A DNA stretch of 64,000 nt. Origin: an uncultured Campylobacter sp. GTDB taxonomy: Bacteria > Campylobacterota > Campylobacteria > Campylobacterales > Campylobacteraceae. The DNA lies in contig NZ_CAJPRT010000006.1 in assembly GCF_905373215.1 (NCBI RefSeq), forward strand, positions 1 through 64,000. Reading direction: 5' to 3'. This document shows positions 55,358 to 64,000 of this stretch, piece by piece. The position numbers and the translations under genes are program-made. The notes beneath the pieces are model-generated. The model was given only the letters and a program-made list of their open reading frames with translations, did no database searches and was not told where the DNA came from. The number at the start of each line of letters is the position of its first letter. The first letter of the stretch is position 1.

Positions 55358-57604
55358 CTAAAATAGCCCATTTATCAGCCCCTTAATCGCGTCTGATTTC
55401 TCCTTTTTCGCGTCGTTTTTGCTGCTGTTATCGTCCTTTTTCACGCCGAAAAGCTTGTCGATACCCTTGCCGATCTGCTTGTCGAGCTTGCCCTTTAGAT
55501 AGTCCGATTGGATATTGTATTTCGGCTCTTTGATCGTGCCGGTGATGTTTATTTCAAGATCGGTCTTTTCGATATTTGCCTTAACCGGCACCGAAATCGC
55601 GCCCGTTTTGCTATCCAGTGTGCCGCCGGTGACATTTAGCTTGCTTTTTTGCGCGCTCATATCGGCGTTAAAATTAATTAAATTCTGCTTGATCGTGCCG
55701 TTTACTTTGGCGTCGTTATAGACCTCGCCGCCTAGATCGCGTCCTAAAATTTTACCGATTTTATCGATCAATCCGCCGCTAGGAAGGCGGCCGTTGTTGA
55801 TGATCGCGTCGAATTTTCCGCCGTGCGAGCTCGTATTATACGTAAGATTTGCGTTGCCCGTGCCGTCGTAAACGTGATCGATATTTAGAAGCGTCGTAAG
55901 TTCTTTGACGATGAAATTTTGGATTTTAAAGTTCGCCTCATCGCCCGCAATCTGTCCGTTTAACTCGCCGCCCGCGACTTTAGAATTTACGGTAGCAAAT
56001 AGGCTCTTGCCGTCGTGCGAAAGCTCGCCGGTAGCGGCAATTTTGCCGTTTAGTCTGCGATTTAGAAAAAACTCGAGTCGCTGCAGACTCGGGATCAGCA
56101 GTGCGTAGTTTGCCTTAAGCGTTTTGTTTTTGAGCTCGTAGGTGCCGTTTAGGCTCTGAAGCTGCGCCAGATCGGAGTTTGCGCTTACGCTAAAGGTTGC
56201 GATGGAGTTTTTGATATTTGTCTGCGCCTGTGCGTCCGTTTTCAGATCGCCTGAGAAGCTCTTGCCCGTCGCGCCGTCTAAAAATTTCTTAAAAATCACG
56301 CCGTTAGCGAGCGAAATTTGCGCCGTGCCGTTGATGCCGTCTTTTAAGCTTAACTTCGCATCGCCGTTTATCGTGCCCTCTCCGATCGCGCTGCCGTAAA
56401 ACAGAGCCGAAAGCACGGCCAGATTTAGATTGCTCGCCTTAAGCTTTAGATCGCTTAAATTTCCGCTCGCATTCAGGTTACCGCCCATAGCGTTTAAATT
56501 TAAGTTTATATTTTTAAGCTCATTTTGCGCTAAAGCTGCGCTAAGCTCGCCGTTTGCCTTGCCCTGCAGCTTCACTCCCAGGACGTTTTGCAGCGCGGCT
56601 AGATCGTTTGCGTTTAGCTTTGCGGACAGCTCGCCGTTTTTGTTTTTTAGATCGTATTTGGCTCCCGCATCCGCTTTAAGCGCGTCTTTAAACGCTGAAA
56701 TTTGCGAGTTTGAAAGCTCAAGCGTATAAAAATCGGTCTTTAAATTTCCGTTTGCTTTAACGTCGCCTGAAATTTTACGCCCGATAAGGCTTTCGAGCTT
56801 CGCAAGATCGGGCAAATTCAGATTGAAATCGGAGTTTAAAGTTTTGTTTTTCAGATCAAATTCCGATTTTTCGGCGCTGATCTTGCCTAGCGTCGAATCG
56901 ATCTTACTTACTGCTCGCAGGACGTCATTTTGCGCCGTGATGTCCGAATTTAACGTGATCTGCACGCCCTTTGGGATGGAGATGTTCATATCTTTAAACG
57001 CAGATTCGTTTAGGATCAAATTTGAGCTCTTGATGCTTGCGTTGCCCTCTGCGCCGCTGCCTCCAGCTTTGATGTCCGAGAGCACGTCGATATTTCCTTT
57101 TACGTAGATCGGCAGAGAGGCCACGGCAAGGGCCTTTTCGACGTTTAGGCCCTTAGCATCGATTTGCAGATCAAGCGGACTAAGGTCTTTTAAATTTGCC
57201 AAAAATTTTACGTTACTATCAAAAATCCGCCCGCTGCCGTTGATGCCGAATTTGTCAAGATCGCCTAAAATTTGCCCTTTGAGGCTTAGCCCTTCGCTCG
57301 TTTTTATGCCGAGCTTGGCTAGATCGTGCGCATTTGCGTCGTAGTTAAGATCGAAAGAGCGCGCAAAAAGCGAGTATTTACCCTTTACGTTTACGCTCGC
57401 GGCGTCATTTACGTTGGCGCTGATGTCCAGATCGCCAAAATTTAGATCGAATTTCTCAAGCTTCACGTCAAGGCCGCTTTTTTCTTTGATCAAATTTTCT
57501 ATATAAGGCTTAGCAAGATTGTTGCCAAAATCGCTGAAAAATAGGCAGCCCGCGCCTACGATAAGCAGGATTAAAATTCCTGCGATTATGCCGAAAATTT
57601 TCAT
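55358..57604 (-). CDS. AsmA/TamB-like large periplasmic protein (Cj1219c position)
   Basis: The 748-residue protein has an N-terminal membrane anchor (about residues 3-26) and a long, repetitive, strand-rich body. Many variants of the pattern 'L-K-G-x-L-x-x-L' recur (SLKGQILGDLDKFGINGSGR, GTINGDAKLSLKDGINGTAQ). Near the end it has an AsmA C-terminal-like region (DGTGNANLTYNTSSHGGKFD, NGRLPSGGLIDKIGKILGRD). Such proteins form long beta-grooves thought to carry lipids between membranes or aid outer-membrane assembly. It is divergent from groES, as in C. jejuni (Cj1219c). The tail is Lys/Asp-rich. Confidence 0.85.
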   Translation of the reverse strand: MKIFGIIAGILILLIVGAGCLFFSDFGNNLAKPYIENLIKEKSGLDVKLEKFDLNFGDLDISANVNDAASVNVKGKYSLFARSFDLNYDANAHDLAKLGIKTSEGLSLKGQILGDLDKFGINGSGRIFDSNVKFLANLKDLSPLDLQIDAKGLNVEKALAVASLPIYVKGNIDVLSDIKAGGSGAEGNASIKSSNLILNESAFKDMNISIPKGVQITLNSDITAQNDVLRAVSKIDSTLGKISAEKSEFDLKNKTLNSDFNLNLPDLAKLESLIGRKISGDVKANGNLKTDFYTLELSNSQISAFKDALKADAGAKYDLKNKNGELSAKLNANDLAALQNVLGVKLQGKANGELSAALAQNELKNINLNLNAMGGNLNASGNLSDLKLKASNLNLAVLSALFYGSAIGEGTINGDAKLSLKDGINGTAQISLANGVIFKKFLDGATGKSFSGDLKTDAQAQTNIKNSIATFSVSANSDLAQLQSLNGTYELKNKTLKANYALLIPSLQRLEFFLNRRLNGKIAATGELSHDGKSLFATVNSKVAGGELNGQIAGDEANFKIQNFIVKELTTLLNIDHVYDGTGNANLTYNTSSHGGKFDAIINNGRLPSGGLIDKIGKILGRDLGGEVYNDAKVNGTIKQNLINFNADMSAQKSKLNVTGGTLDSKTGAISVPVKANIEKTDLEINITGTIKEPKYNIQSDYLKGKLDKQIGKGIDKLFGVKKDDNSSKNDAKKEKSDAIKGLINGLF

Positions 57605-57720
57605 TTCGTCCCCTTAAAATTTAAAATTTGAGGGTATTATAGCCCTTAAAATTTAACGTTTGAAATCTCAATACTTGAGTTAAAATCACTAAAGTTTTAT
57701 AAAAATTTTTCATAAACTAT

Positions 57721-57749
57721 TGACAAGATTTTAAATTTTGCATATAATC
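57721..57749 (+). promoter_or_regulatory. Sigma-70 promoter of groES-groEL
   Basis: A consensus TTGACA (57721-57726) and TATAAT (57744-57749) are separated by exactly 17 bp. This is the strongest promoter in the window. Confidence 0.88.
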
Positions 57750-57750
57750 T

Positions 57751-57777
57751 TAGCACTCAAACACATTGAGTGCCAAT
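57751..57777 (+). promoter_or_regulatory. CIRCE operator (HrcA-binding)
   Basis: TTAGCACTC, a 9-base spacer, then GAGTGCCAA: the CIRCE consensus with one change in the last half-site (C for T). It begins directly after the -10, so HrcA bound here would block initiation of groESL. hrcA itself is not in the window. Confidence 0.92.
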
Positions 57778-57809
57778 TTTAGAAATCACAAATCAAAGAA
57801 AGGACTGAA

Positions 57810-58073
57810 ATGAAATTTCAACCACTTGGCAAGCGCGTTCTAATAGAGCGCGAGGAGGAAACTAAAAAGACCGCTTCGGGCATCATCATCCCCGACAATG
57901 CTTCAAAAGAGAAGCCTTCGACCGGCAAAATCGTAGCCGTCGGCAGCGAATGTGAAGGTGTCAAAAATGGCGATACCGTAGCGTTTGCAAAATACGCAGG
58001 TAGCGAGATTAGCTTAGATGATAAGAAATTTCTTATCTTAAATTTAGAAGATGTTTTAGGTATAATTAAATAA
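57810..58073 (+). CDS. groES: Co-chaperonin GroES
   Basis: The 87-residue product caps GroEL. It has the mobile loop ([21 protein letters not shown]) and the roof/base strands ([30 protein letters not shown]). RBS AAAGGA is upstream. It is the first gene of the CIRCE-controlled operon, 12 bp before groEL. Confidence 0.97.
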   Translation: MKFQPLGKRVLIEREEETKKTASGIIIPDNASKEKPSTGKIVAVGSECEGVKNGDTVAFAKYAGSEISLDDKKFLILNLEDVLGIIK

Positions 58074-59723
<1,650 letters not shown>

Positions 59724-60317
59724 TCCCATAGGAGCGTCATTCGGCGCTCCTATGCCATTGCAACGGCGTGGTGAGATTTTACGGTGCCCCCGCAATGCCT
59801 TTGCGGCGATGCTTTTGCTATGCGCCGTAAAATGAGATGTGCCGCGTTTTGGGTATGTCTAAGGCGCGGCGATTTATTATGAATTAACGATTAAGCGGTG
59901 TAATTTTTAGTCACCGCATGATCTGATAAATTTTGTATCTTACCGCAAATTTGCAGTTTTGCCACTTTATCCTTTAAATTTAAAAACTTTATATGAGCTT
60001 GATTTTTACCTTAAATTCTGACTTGCCGCTCAAAATCTAAGCGTAGAATTCTAAAGCTTTAAAATTTTTCAGCTCTCCCGCCTAAACGCTTACAAGATAA
60101 AATTTTTGCCGTGGCGTAATATTTTTAGTGTGATAAAATTTTATTGCCAAACAGAATCCTGGCTGCGGAATTTTTCAAGCTGAGCCTTTATCCAGGTTTT
60201 TATCTGGTGATACGGCTTGGAATTAGAGCTGAAATTCCACAGCCTCACTCATTAAATTTAACGCGGCTTAATCTAAGCTTTGCTAAATTTCGCCTAAAAT
60301 CCATGGAAAGGAAAACG
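59724..60317. other. Spacer after groEL (~590 bp)
   Basis: It starts with a hairpin (59727-59754) and otherwise shows no gene. The in-frame codons from 60144 up to the next gene's ATG lack RBS or sense and are treated as non-coding. Confidence 0.5.
59727..59754 (+). terminator. Hairpin after groEL
   Basis: A 10-bp perfect stem CATAGGAGCG/CGCTCCTATG with an 8-base loop starts 4 bases after the groEL stop. It lacks a U-tract, so it may act as a factor-dependent or weak terminator or protect the mRNA. Confidence 0.6.
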
Positions 60318-61382
60318 ATGAAAAATTTAGCTCGTATTTTTTTAATTGCGTTCATTTTGGCGAGCTTCTCTAGCGTTTTTGCCGCGCAGCAAAGCCACAA
60401 ATCTACCGTCGCGCAGCAAAACCATAAATATAAAATTTCATCTCAAAATTTGCGAGCCAAAGATCATTCGAGTAAAAATATAGCGGCAAGATCCTCTACC
60501 GAGCCGCATGCTAAAAAATCTGCAAATGCTAAAAGCCTTTCAAATTCCAAGCTCACAAAAAATACGCGTGCATCTGGGAATTTCGCTAAAAATTCCACGC
60601 AAAAAAGTACGAAAAATTTTACTAAAAATCCCGGGCAAAATTTCGCATCGCATTCTTCGAGAAATAAAGCATCTAGGCGCCCTGCTAATCAATCGAGCAG
60701 TCAGAATGGAGCTAGCAAGAACCTAGCCGCGACGCTGATGCGTTTGCCAAAGACTCGTATTTATGAGGATGAGGTGCCAAACGCCCGCGATACGGAGCAA
60801 ACTTACAGAGGCGCAGATATGCGGAGAAGCGCAAGCGCGCAAACTCACGGAGGCGCGGATGAGCAGACCGGCAAAACCGTAGACGCACGAGCTCGAAAAT
60901 TAATGACGACTCGAATTGCACAGCCGCAAGCTCGCTACGGCTATAGTGCAACTCGTTCTGGCGCTATGGGACATACAGCCGCATCTCATTCGAGTGCCAC
61001 GAAATATATGGCTCGTCAAAATGCCCGCGCGCCCTATCTTCCCACATCTGCTCGCTCTAGCCGTGCGATAGGGCGCTCTGGCGGTAGCGCGCTTGGTAAG
61101 ATGTCGTCGCCAGAGCGGGGTAATGCGCTAGGACAAGGTGTTGCGATGCGTTATGATGAGCGTTGGGCGAAGCCCGCTCCACAGCCTTACGAGCCTGCAC
61201 CTGAGACCGAGAAAAAGCGCGGGCTGATATTTTCGTCGCAGTGGGGTCCTGCCGCGCCGAAAAGTAAGTGGCAGCAGCACGAAGCCCCGATAGATGACGC
61301 TTCGTCGCGCAATGAGTCGGTGATGGATATGCTGCAGGACAAGATGAGCAGGGTCAAGGTGAATATGGAGCTGGTGCGCTAG
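60318..61382 (+). CDS. Exported, basic, low-complexity hypothetical protein
   Basis: I do not recognise this 354-residue protein. It has a clear signal peptide (MKNLARIFLIAFILASFSSV, cleavage after FAA). Residues ~25-140 are Lys/Asn/Ser/Gln/His-rich with runs such as KNSTQKSTKNFTKN. An Ala/Arg/Tyr/Ser-rich middle follows, then a Pro/Glu-rich stretch and a short helical C-terminus (ESVMDMLQDKMSRVKVNMEL). The composition predicts a disordered, positively charged envelope protein that could bind nucleic acid, peptidoglycan or a surface polymer. The start at 60318 is favoured by GGAAAGGA seven bases upstream and by the signal peptide. It stands alone. Confidence 0.75.
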   Translation: MKNLARIFLIAFILASFSSVFAAQQSHKSTVAQQNHKYKISSQNLRAKDHSSKNIAARSSTEPHAKKSANAKSLSNSKLTKNTRASGNFAKNSTQKSTKNFTKNPGQNFASHSSRNKASRRPANQSSSQNGASKNLAATLMRLPKTRIYEDEVPNARDTEQTYRGADMRRSASAQTHGGADEQTGKTVDARARKLMTTRIAQPQARYGYSATRSGAMGHTAASHSSATKYMARQNARAPYLPTSARSSRAIGRSGGSALGKMSSPERGNALGQGVAMRYDERWAKPAPQPYEPAPETEKKRGLIFSSQWGPAAPKSKWQQHEAPIDDASSRNESVMDMLQDKMSRVKVNMELVR

Positions 61383-62013
61383 CCTAGGCGGCGCGCCGGC
61401 GCAATTTATATGCGTAGGCAGTTTAATTTCGCTGCCTCTGTAAGATCGCGATATAGCGCTTGTGGTGCAAAAACATGAACGCTGACGTTTTTTTTGGATT
61501 TGCCGCCGTGCGAAAAATGCCCTACTGCTGCAATTAAAAATAAAATTTTCATATTTCATCCACGCGCTTTGAAATTTCACGGCTGCATGCCGTGCTGTTA
61601 GGATAAACCAGACTGCACTCGTTTTGCGCGAGCGAGCGCTACGACGATACTGCGGTTAAAATTTCACTGAAATTTCAAGAGCTTAATTTCGTAATTTTAT
61701 GTCGAGGACTTCGCCCGCCTGCTAAATTCGCAGAATTTTGCTTAGCTGCGTGGTTTATTAAATTTCGCTTGCCATCAAATTTTGCAGAGTTTCATTTGTC
61801 GCCGGAATTTTTATAATTTTATTAGATGGCGGAATTTTATAGAACTCTATTCGCTCAAATTTCGCGGCGAAATGAAATTTTTCGCAAGCGCGAAAGCAAA
61901 ATTTAGCTGGTGAAATTCTGCAGGCGAAATTCTACGGCGGCTGGCAAACGCGAATTATTAAATTTTAACCCCGTTTTGAATAAAATAGCGCAAAAAATTC
62001 TAAAGGCTTAAAT
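61383..62013. other. Spacer (~630 bp), AAATTT-rich
   Basis: No gene is visible. AAATTT/GAATTT words become dense from about 61660 to 61935, with spacings of 14-25 bp, less regular than the other arrays. Confidence 0.5.
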
Positions 62014-63081
62014 TTGAAAAATCGCTATCCGACCCGCCAAATCTCCGTCGGCTCCGTCAAAATCGGCGGCGGCGCGCCCATCTCCGTGCAGTCGATGAGC
62101 TTTTCTAAGACCAAGGACGTGGAGGGCACGCTAGAGCAGATTAACCGCCTGTATTTCGCGGGCTGCGACATCGTGCGCTGCGCCGTGCTTGATAAAGCGG
62201 ACGCGGACGCGCTTGCACGTATCAAAAAAAGCTCGCCGCTTCCCATCGTAGCGGACATCCATTTTAATTTTCGCTTGGCGCTGCAGGTCGCGGAGTTTGT
62301 CGATGCTATCCGCATCAATCCGGGCAATATCGGCGGCAAGGAGCGTATCAAAGAGGTCGTGCGCGCGTGCAAAGCTCGCAGCCTGCCTATCCGCATCGGC
62401 GTAAATTTGGGCTCGCTTGAGGAGCAGTTTGAGCAAAAATACGGCCGCAGCGTGGAAGCAATGGTGCAAAGCGCGCTGTATAACGCCGCGCTGCTGCAGG
62501 ATGAGGACTTTAGCGACATCGCGATCTCGCTTAAGACTTCGGACGCGCCGAGCACGGTGGCTGCGTATCGCGCGCTGCGCCCGCTATGCGAGTATCCTTT
62601 TCATCTGGGCGTGACCGAGGCGGGGACGAAATTTCACGCTAGCATCAAGAGCGCGATCGCGCTGGGTACGCTTCTGATGGAGGGGATCGGCGATACGATG
62701 CGCGTGAGCATCACGGGCGAGCTTGAGGAGGAGATCCGCGTCGCGCGCGCGATCCTGCAGGACGCGGGCGTACAAAAAAGCGGCGTCAATATCATCTCGT
62801 GCCCTACCTGCGGGCGTTTGCAAAGCGATCTGCTAAGCGCGATCAAAATCGTCGAAGAAAAAACCGCGCATATCAAAACGCCGCTAAATATCAGCGTCAT
62901 GGGCTGCGTCGTAAATGCGATCGGCGAGGCGAAGGGCGCGGACGTGGCGATCGCGTTCGGCAACGGGCGCGGCATCGTGATGCGCCACGGTGAAGTGGTC
63001 GCCAAACTCGATGAGAGCAAGCTCGTGGAGCGGTTTTTGCAAGAGGTCGAGGACGAGGTGCGGGCTCGCGAAGGAGCGTGA
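62014..63081 (+). CDS. ispG: 4-hydroxy-3-methylbut-2-enyl diphosphate synthase (IspG/GcpE)
   Basis: This iron-sulphur enzyme of the MEP pathway makes HMBPP from ME-cPP. The 355-residue protein has the barrel start [20 protein letters not shown], the [18 protein letters not shown] segment and the C-terminal cluster domain with cysteines in [10 protein letters not shown] and [19 protein letters not shown]. The glycine-rich IAFGNGRGI near the end is typical. The start is TTG 62014 (RBS AAAGG); no ATG fits. The pair with ispE shows the non-mevalonate route is used. Confidence 0.95.
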   Translation: MKNRYPTRQISVGSVKIGGGAPISVQSMSFSKTKDVEGTLEQINRLYFAGCDIVRCAVLDKADADALARIKKSSPLPIVADIHFNFRLALQVAEFVDAIRINPGNIGGKERIKEVVRACKARSLPIRIGVNLGSLEEQFEQKYGRSVEAMVQSALYNAALLQDEDFSDIAISLKTSDAPSTVAAYRALRPLCEYPFHLGVTEAGTKFHASIKSAIALGTLLMEGIGDTMRVSITGELEEEIRVARAILQDAGVQKSGVNIISCPTCGRLQSDLLSAIKIVEEKTAHIKTPLNISVMGCVVNAIGEAKGADVAIAFGNGRGIVMRHGEVVAKLDESKLVERFLQEVEDEVRAREGA

Positions 63082-63915
63082 GAGCTGCGGCGCCTAGCGG
63101 CTTAAATGTCGCTATGATTCGTAGTTTGGTCGGCTCGGCTCTGAATTTTGGCGCGCTTGACTAGTTGTAGTTTGCTCGGCGTTTTAAGGCGCTCTTGGGC
63201 TCATCGGTGCGGCTCGTTTTAGCGTGAGATTTTGAAATTTGCGCTTTGAGGCGGCGCCTTGAAATTTTAAAATTTCATCCTTAGGCGGCGCTTTTAAATT
63301 TGAGCCTTTGGGGAGTGCGGCTTGGAATTTTGGTTTTGAAATTTCGGGCTTGAAATTTTAATGCTGAAATTTTGAGTTAAAATTTTGGCTTTGGAATTTC
63401 GTCTTGAAATTTCGTTTTAAAATTTCAATCTCACGATTTGGAGTGAAATTTCATAGCGCAGAATTTACCGCGCGAAATTTTAAGCGGTAGAATTTTATGC
63501 TGTCTATGAAATTTAGGCGCAGGCTCTATGCGCTCGCTAATTTTACTCGCAGGATTTGCCTCAGTAGAATTCCGTGCCGCAAAGCGGAATCTTGACGGAT
63601 GAATTTTCGATACGCCGCGAAATTTCATCCGGCTGGATTTTGTCCTGTACCTAAATTTAAGGCGAGCGAAATTTTAAGAGCCAAAATTTCAAAGGGCGAA
63701 ATTTCAAGCCAGTGGAATTTCAAAGGCGAAAATTCCGAGGATGAAATTTTAGATAGCAAAATTTAAAGCGGGCAAAATTATACAAATTCCTTCCGATAAA
63801 ATTTTGCTAAGAGGCGAGATTTCAATTCTATAAAATTTAAAATTACCGCGCCGCAGAGATTTTCGGAGGCGAGCCTGAAATTTTATAGAATTTAAATGCG
63901 AAACGAGGGGAAGCG
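63082..63915. repeat. AAATTT arrays with ~14-bp and ~15-bp periods (intergenic)
   Basis: No gene is visible in 834 bp. From 63325 to about 63495 the palindrome AAATTT (or GAATTT) recurs with centres near 63327, 63341, 63355, 63369, 63382, 63396, 63409, 63422, 63448, 63463, 63477 and 63492: mostly 13-15 bp apart. A second run has centres near 63671, 63686, 63701, 63717, 63732, 63746, 63761 and 63777: 14-16 bp apart. Linkers are short and GC-leaning. Confidence 0.65.
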
Positions 63916-64000
63916 ATGGCAACGAAGCAGAATGTACCTGCAAATTTATACGATCTGGATATGGAGCGCGCGATCTTAAGCTCGCTTTTGCAAAACGAGG
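63916..64000 (+). CDS. dnaB: Replicative DNA helicase DnaB (5' end only, cut by window edge)
   Basis: The first 28 codons read MATKQNVPANLYDLDMERAI and on to LLQNE. This is the N-terminal-domain start of DnaB (the NLYDL-ERAILSSLL pattern). GAGGGGA lies before the ATG. Only this short part is visible, so the call rests on the N-terminal pattern. Confidence 0.75.
   Translation, partial: MATKQNVPANLYDLDMERAILSSLLQNE

Noticed and set aside
60144..60317. In-frame extension before the exported basic protein
   Set aside because: It precedes a clear signal peptide and a good RBS at 60305-60312; the extension makes no sense as protein.
63325..63780. CRISPR-like array
   Set aside because: The repeated core is only six bases with 8-10-base linkers; no conserved direct repeat or cas genes.

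Overview
This 64-kb window is chromosomal DNA from a Campylobacter of the higher-GC, probably oral, kind (C. gracilis/rectus/showae/concisus type; genus-level inference). Four blocks keep the gene order I know from C. jejuni: peb4-fba-nth; pepF-hyp-uvrD-truB-ispE-smpB-tlpA-clpS-clpA-aat; hemH-oxidoreductase-alaS-maf-pbpA; and asmA-like divergent from groES-groEL. No rRNA, tRNA, CRISPR array or recognisable transposase was found.

Layout. 1-9.9 kb: fba (cut by the left edge), peb4, nth, a secreted hypothetical, pepD, a merT/merP-like pair, pyk and mqo, mostly on the minus strand. 10-20.3 kb: orphan TRAP binding protein, metK, sstT, then the long plus-strand block pepF to truB. 20.3-28.4 kb: a spacer where csrA is expected, then ispE, smpB, a thioredoxin-like lipoprotein, clpS, clpA, aat and an FtsI-type penicillin-binding protein. 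28.9-33.3 kb: nucleotide-sugar dehydrogenase and two membrane-anchored ankyrin paralogues, each behind a nearly identical ~220-bp leader. 33.5-41.1 kb: hemH, Gfo/Idh oxidoreductase, alaS, membrane protein, maf, pbpA. 41.2-49.2 kb: an AT-rich, decayed island with a Sel1-like fragment, a frameshifted two-TM protein and a giant (~2,390-codon) Calx-beta/EF-hand-like/RTX/cadherin-like exoprotein gene broken by several one-base deletions and two amber codons. 49.5-57.6 kb: quinol-type nitric oxide reductase with a candidate CRP/FNR-family box, a YqeY protein, three envelope hypotheticals and an AsmA-like protein. 57.7-64 kb: CIRCE-controlled groESL, a basic disordered exported protein, ispG, and the start of dnaB (cut by the right edge).

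The genes are mainly central metabolism (fba, pyk, mqo, metK), protein quality control (peb4, clpS/clpA/aat, smpB, groESL, pepF), cell wall (pbpA, ftsI-like), isoprenoid synthesis (ispE, ispG), haem and NO detoxification. clpS, clpA and aat together suggest a complete N-end rule module.

The least expected signal is in the spacers. Several long non-coding gaps are quasi-periodic arrays of the AAATTT palindrome, each with its own spacing (about 14, 15, 18 or 25-26 bp). Other points of interest are a ~100-bp MITE-like hairpin at 4.1-4.2 kb, the ankyrin leader duplication, and low-complexity insertions inside PepF and ferrochelatase. All calls were made by eye; no database search or folding was run.
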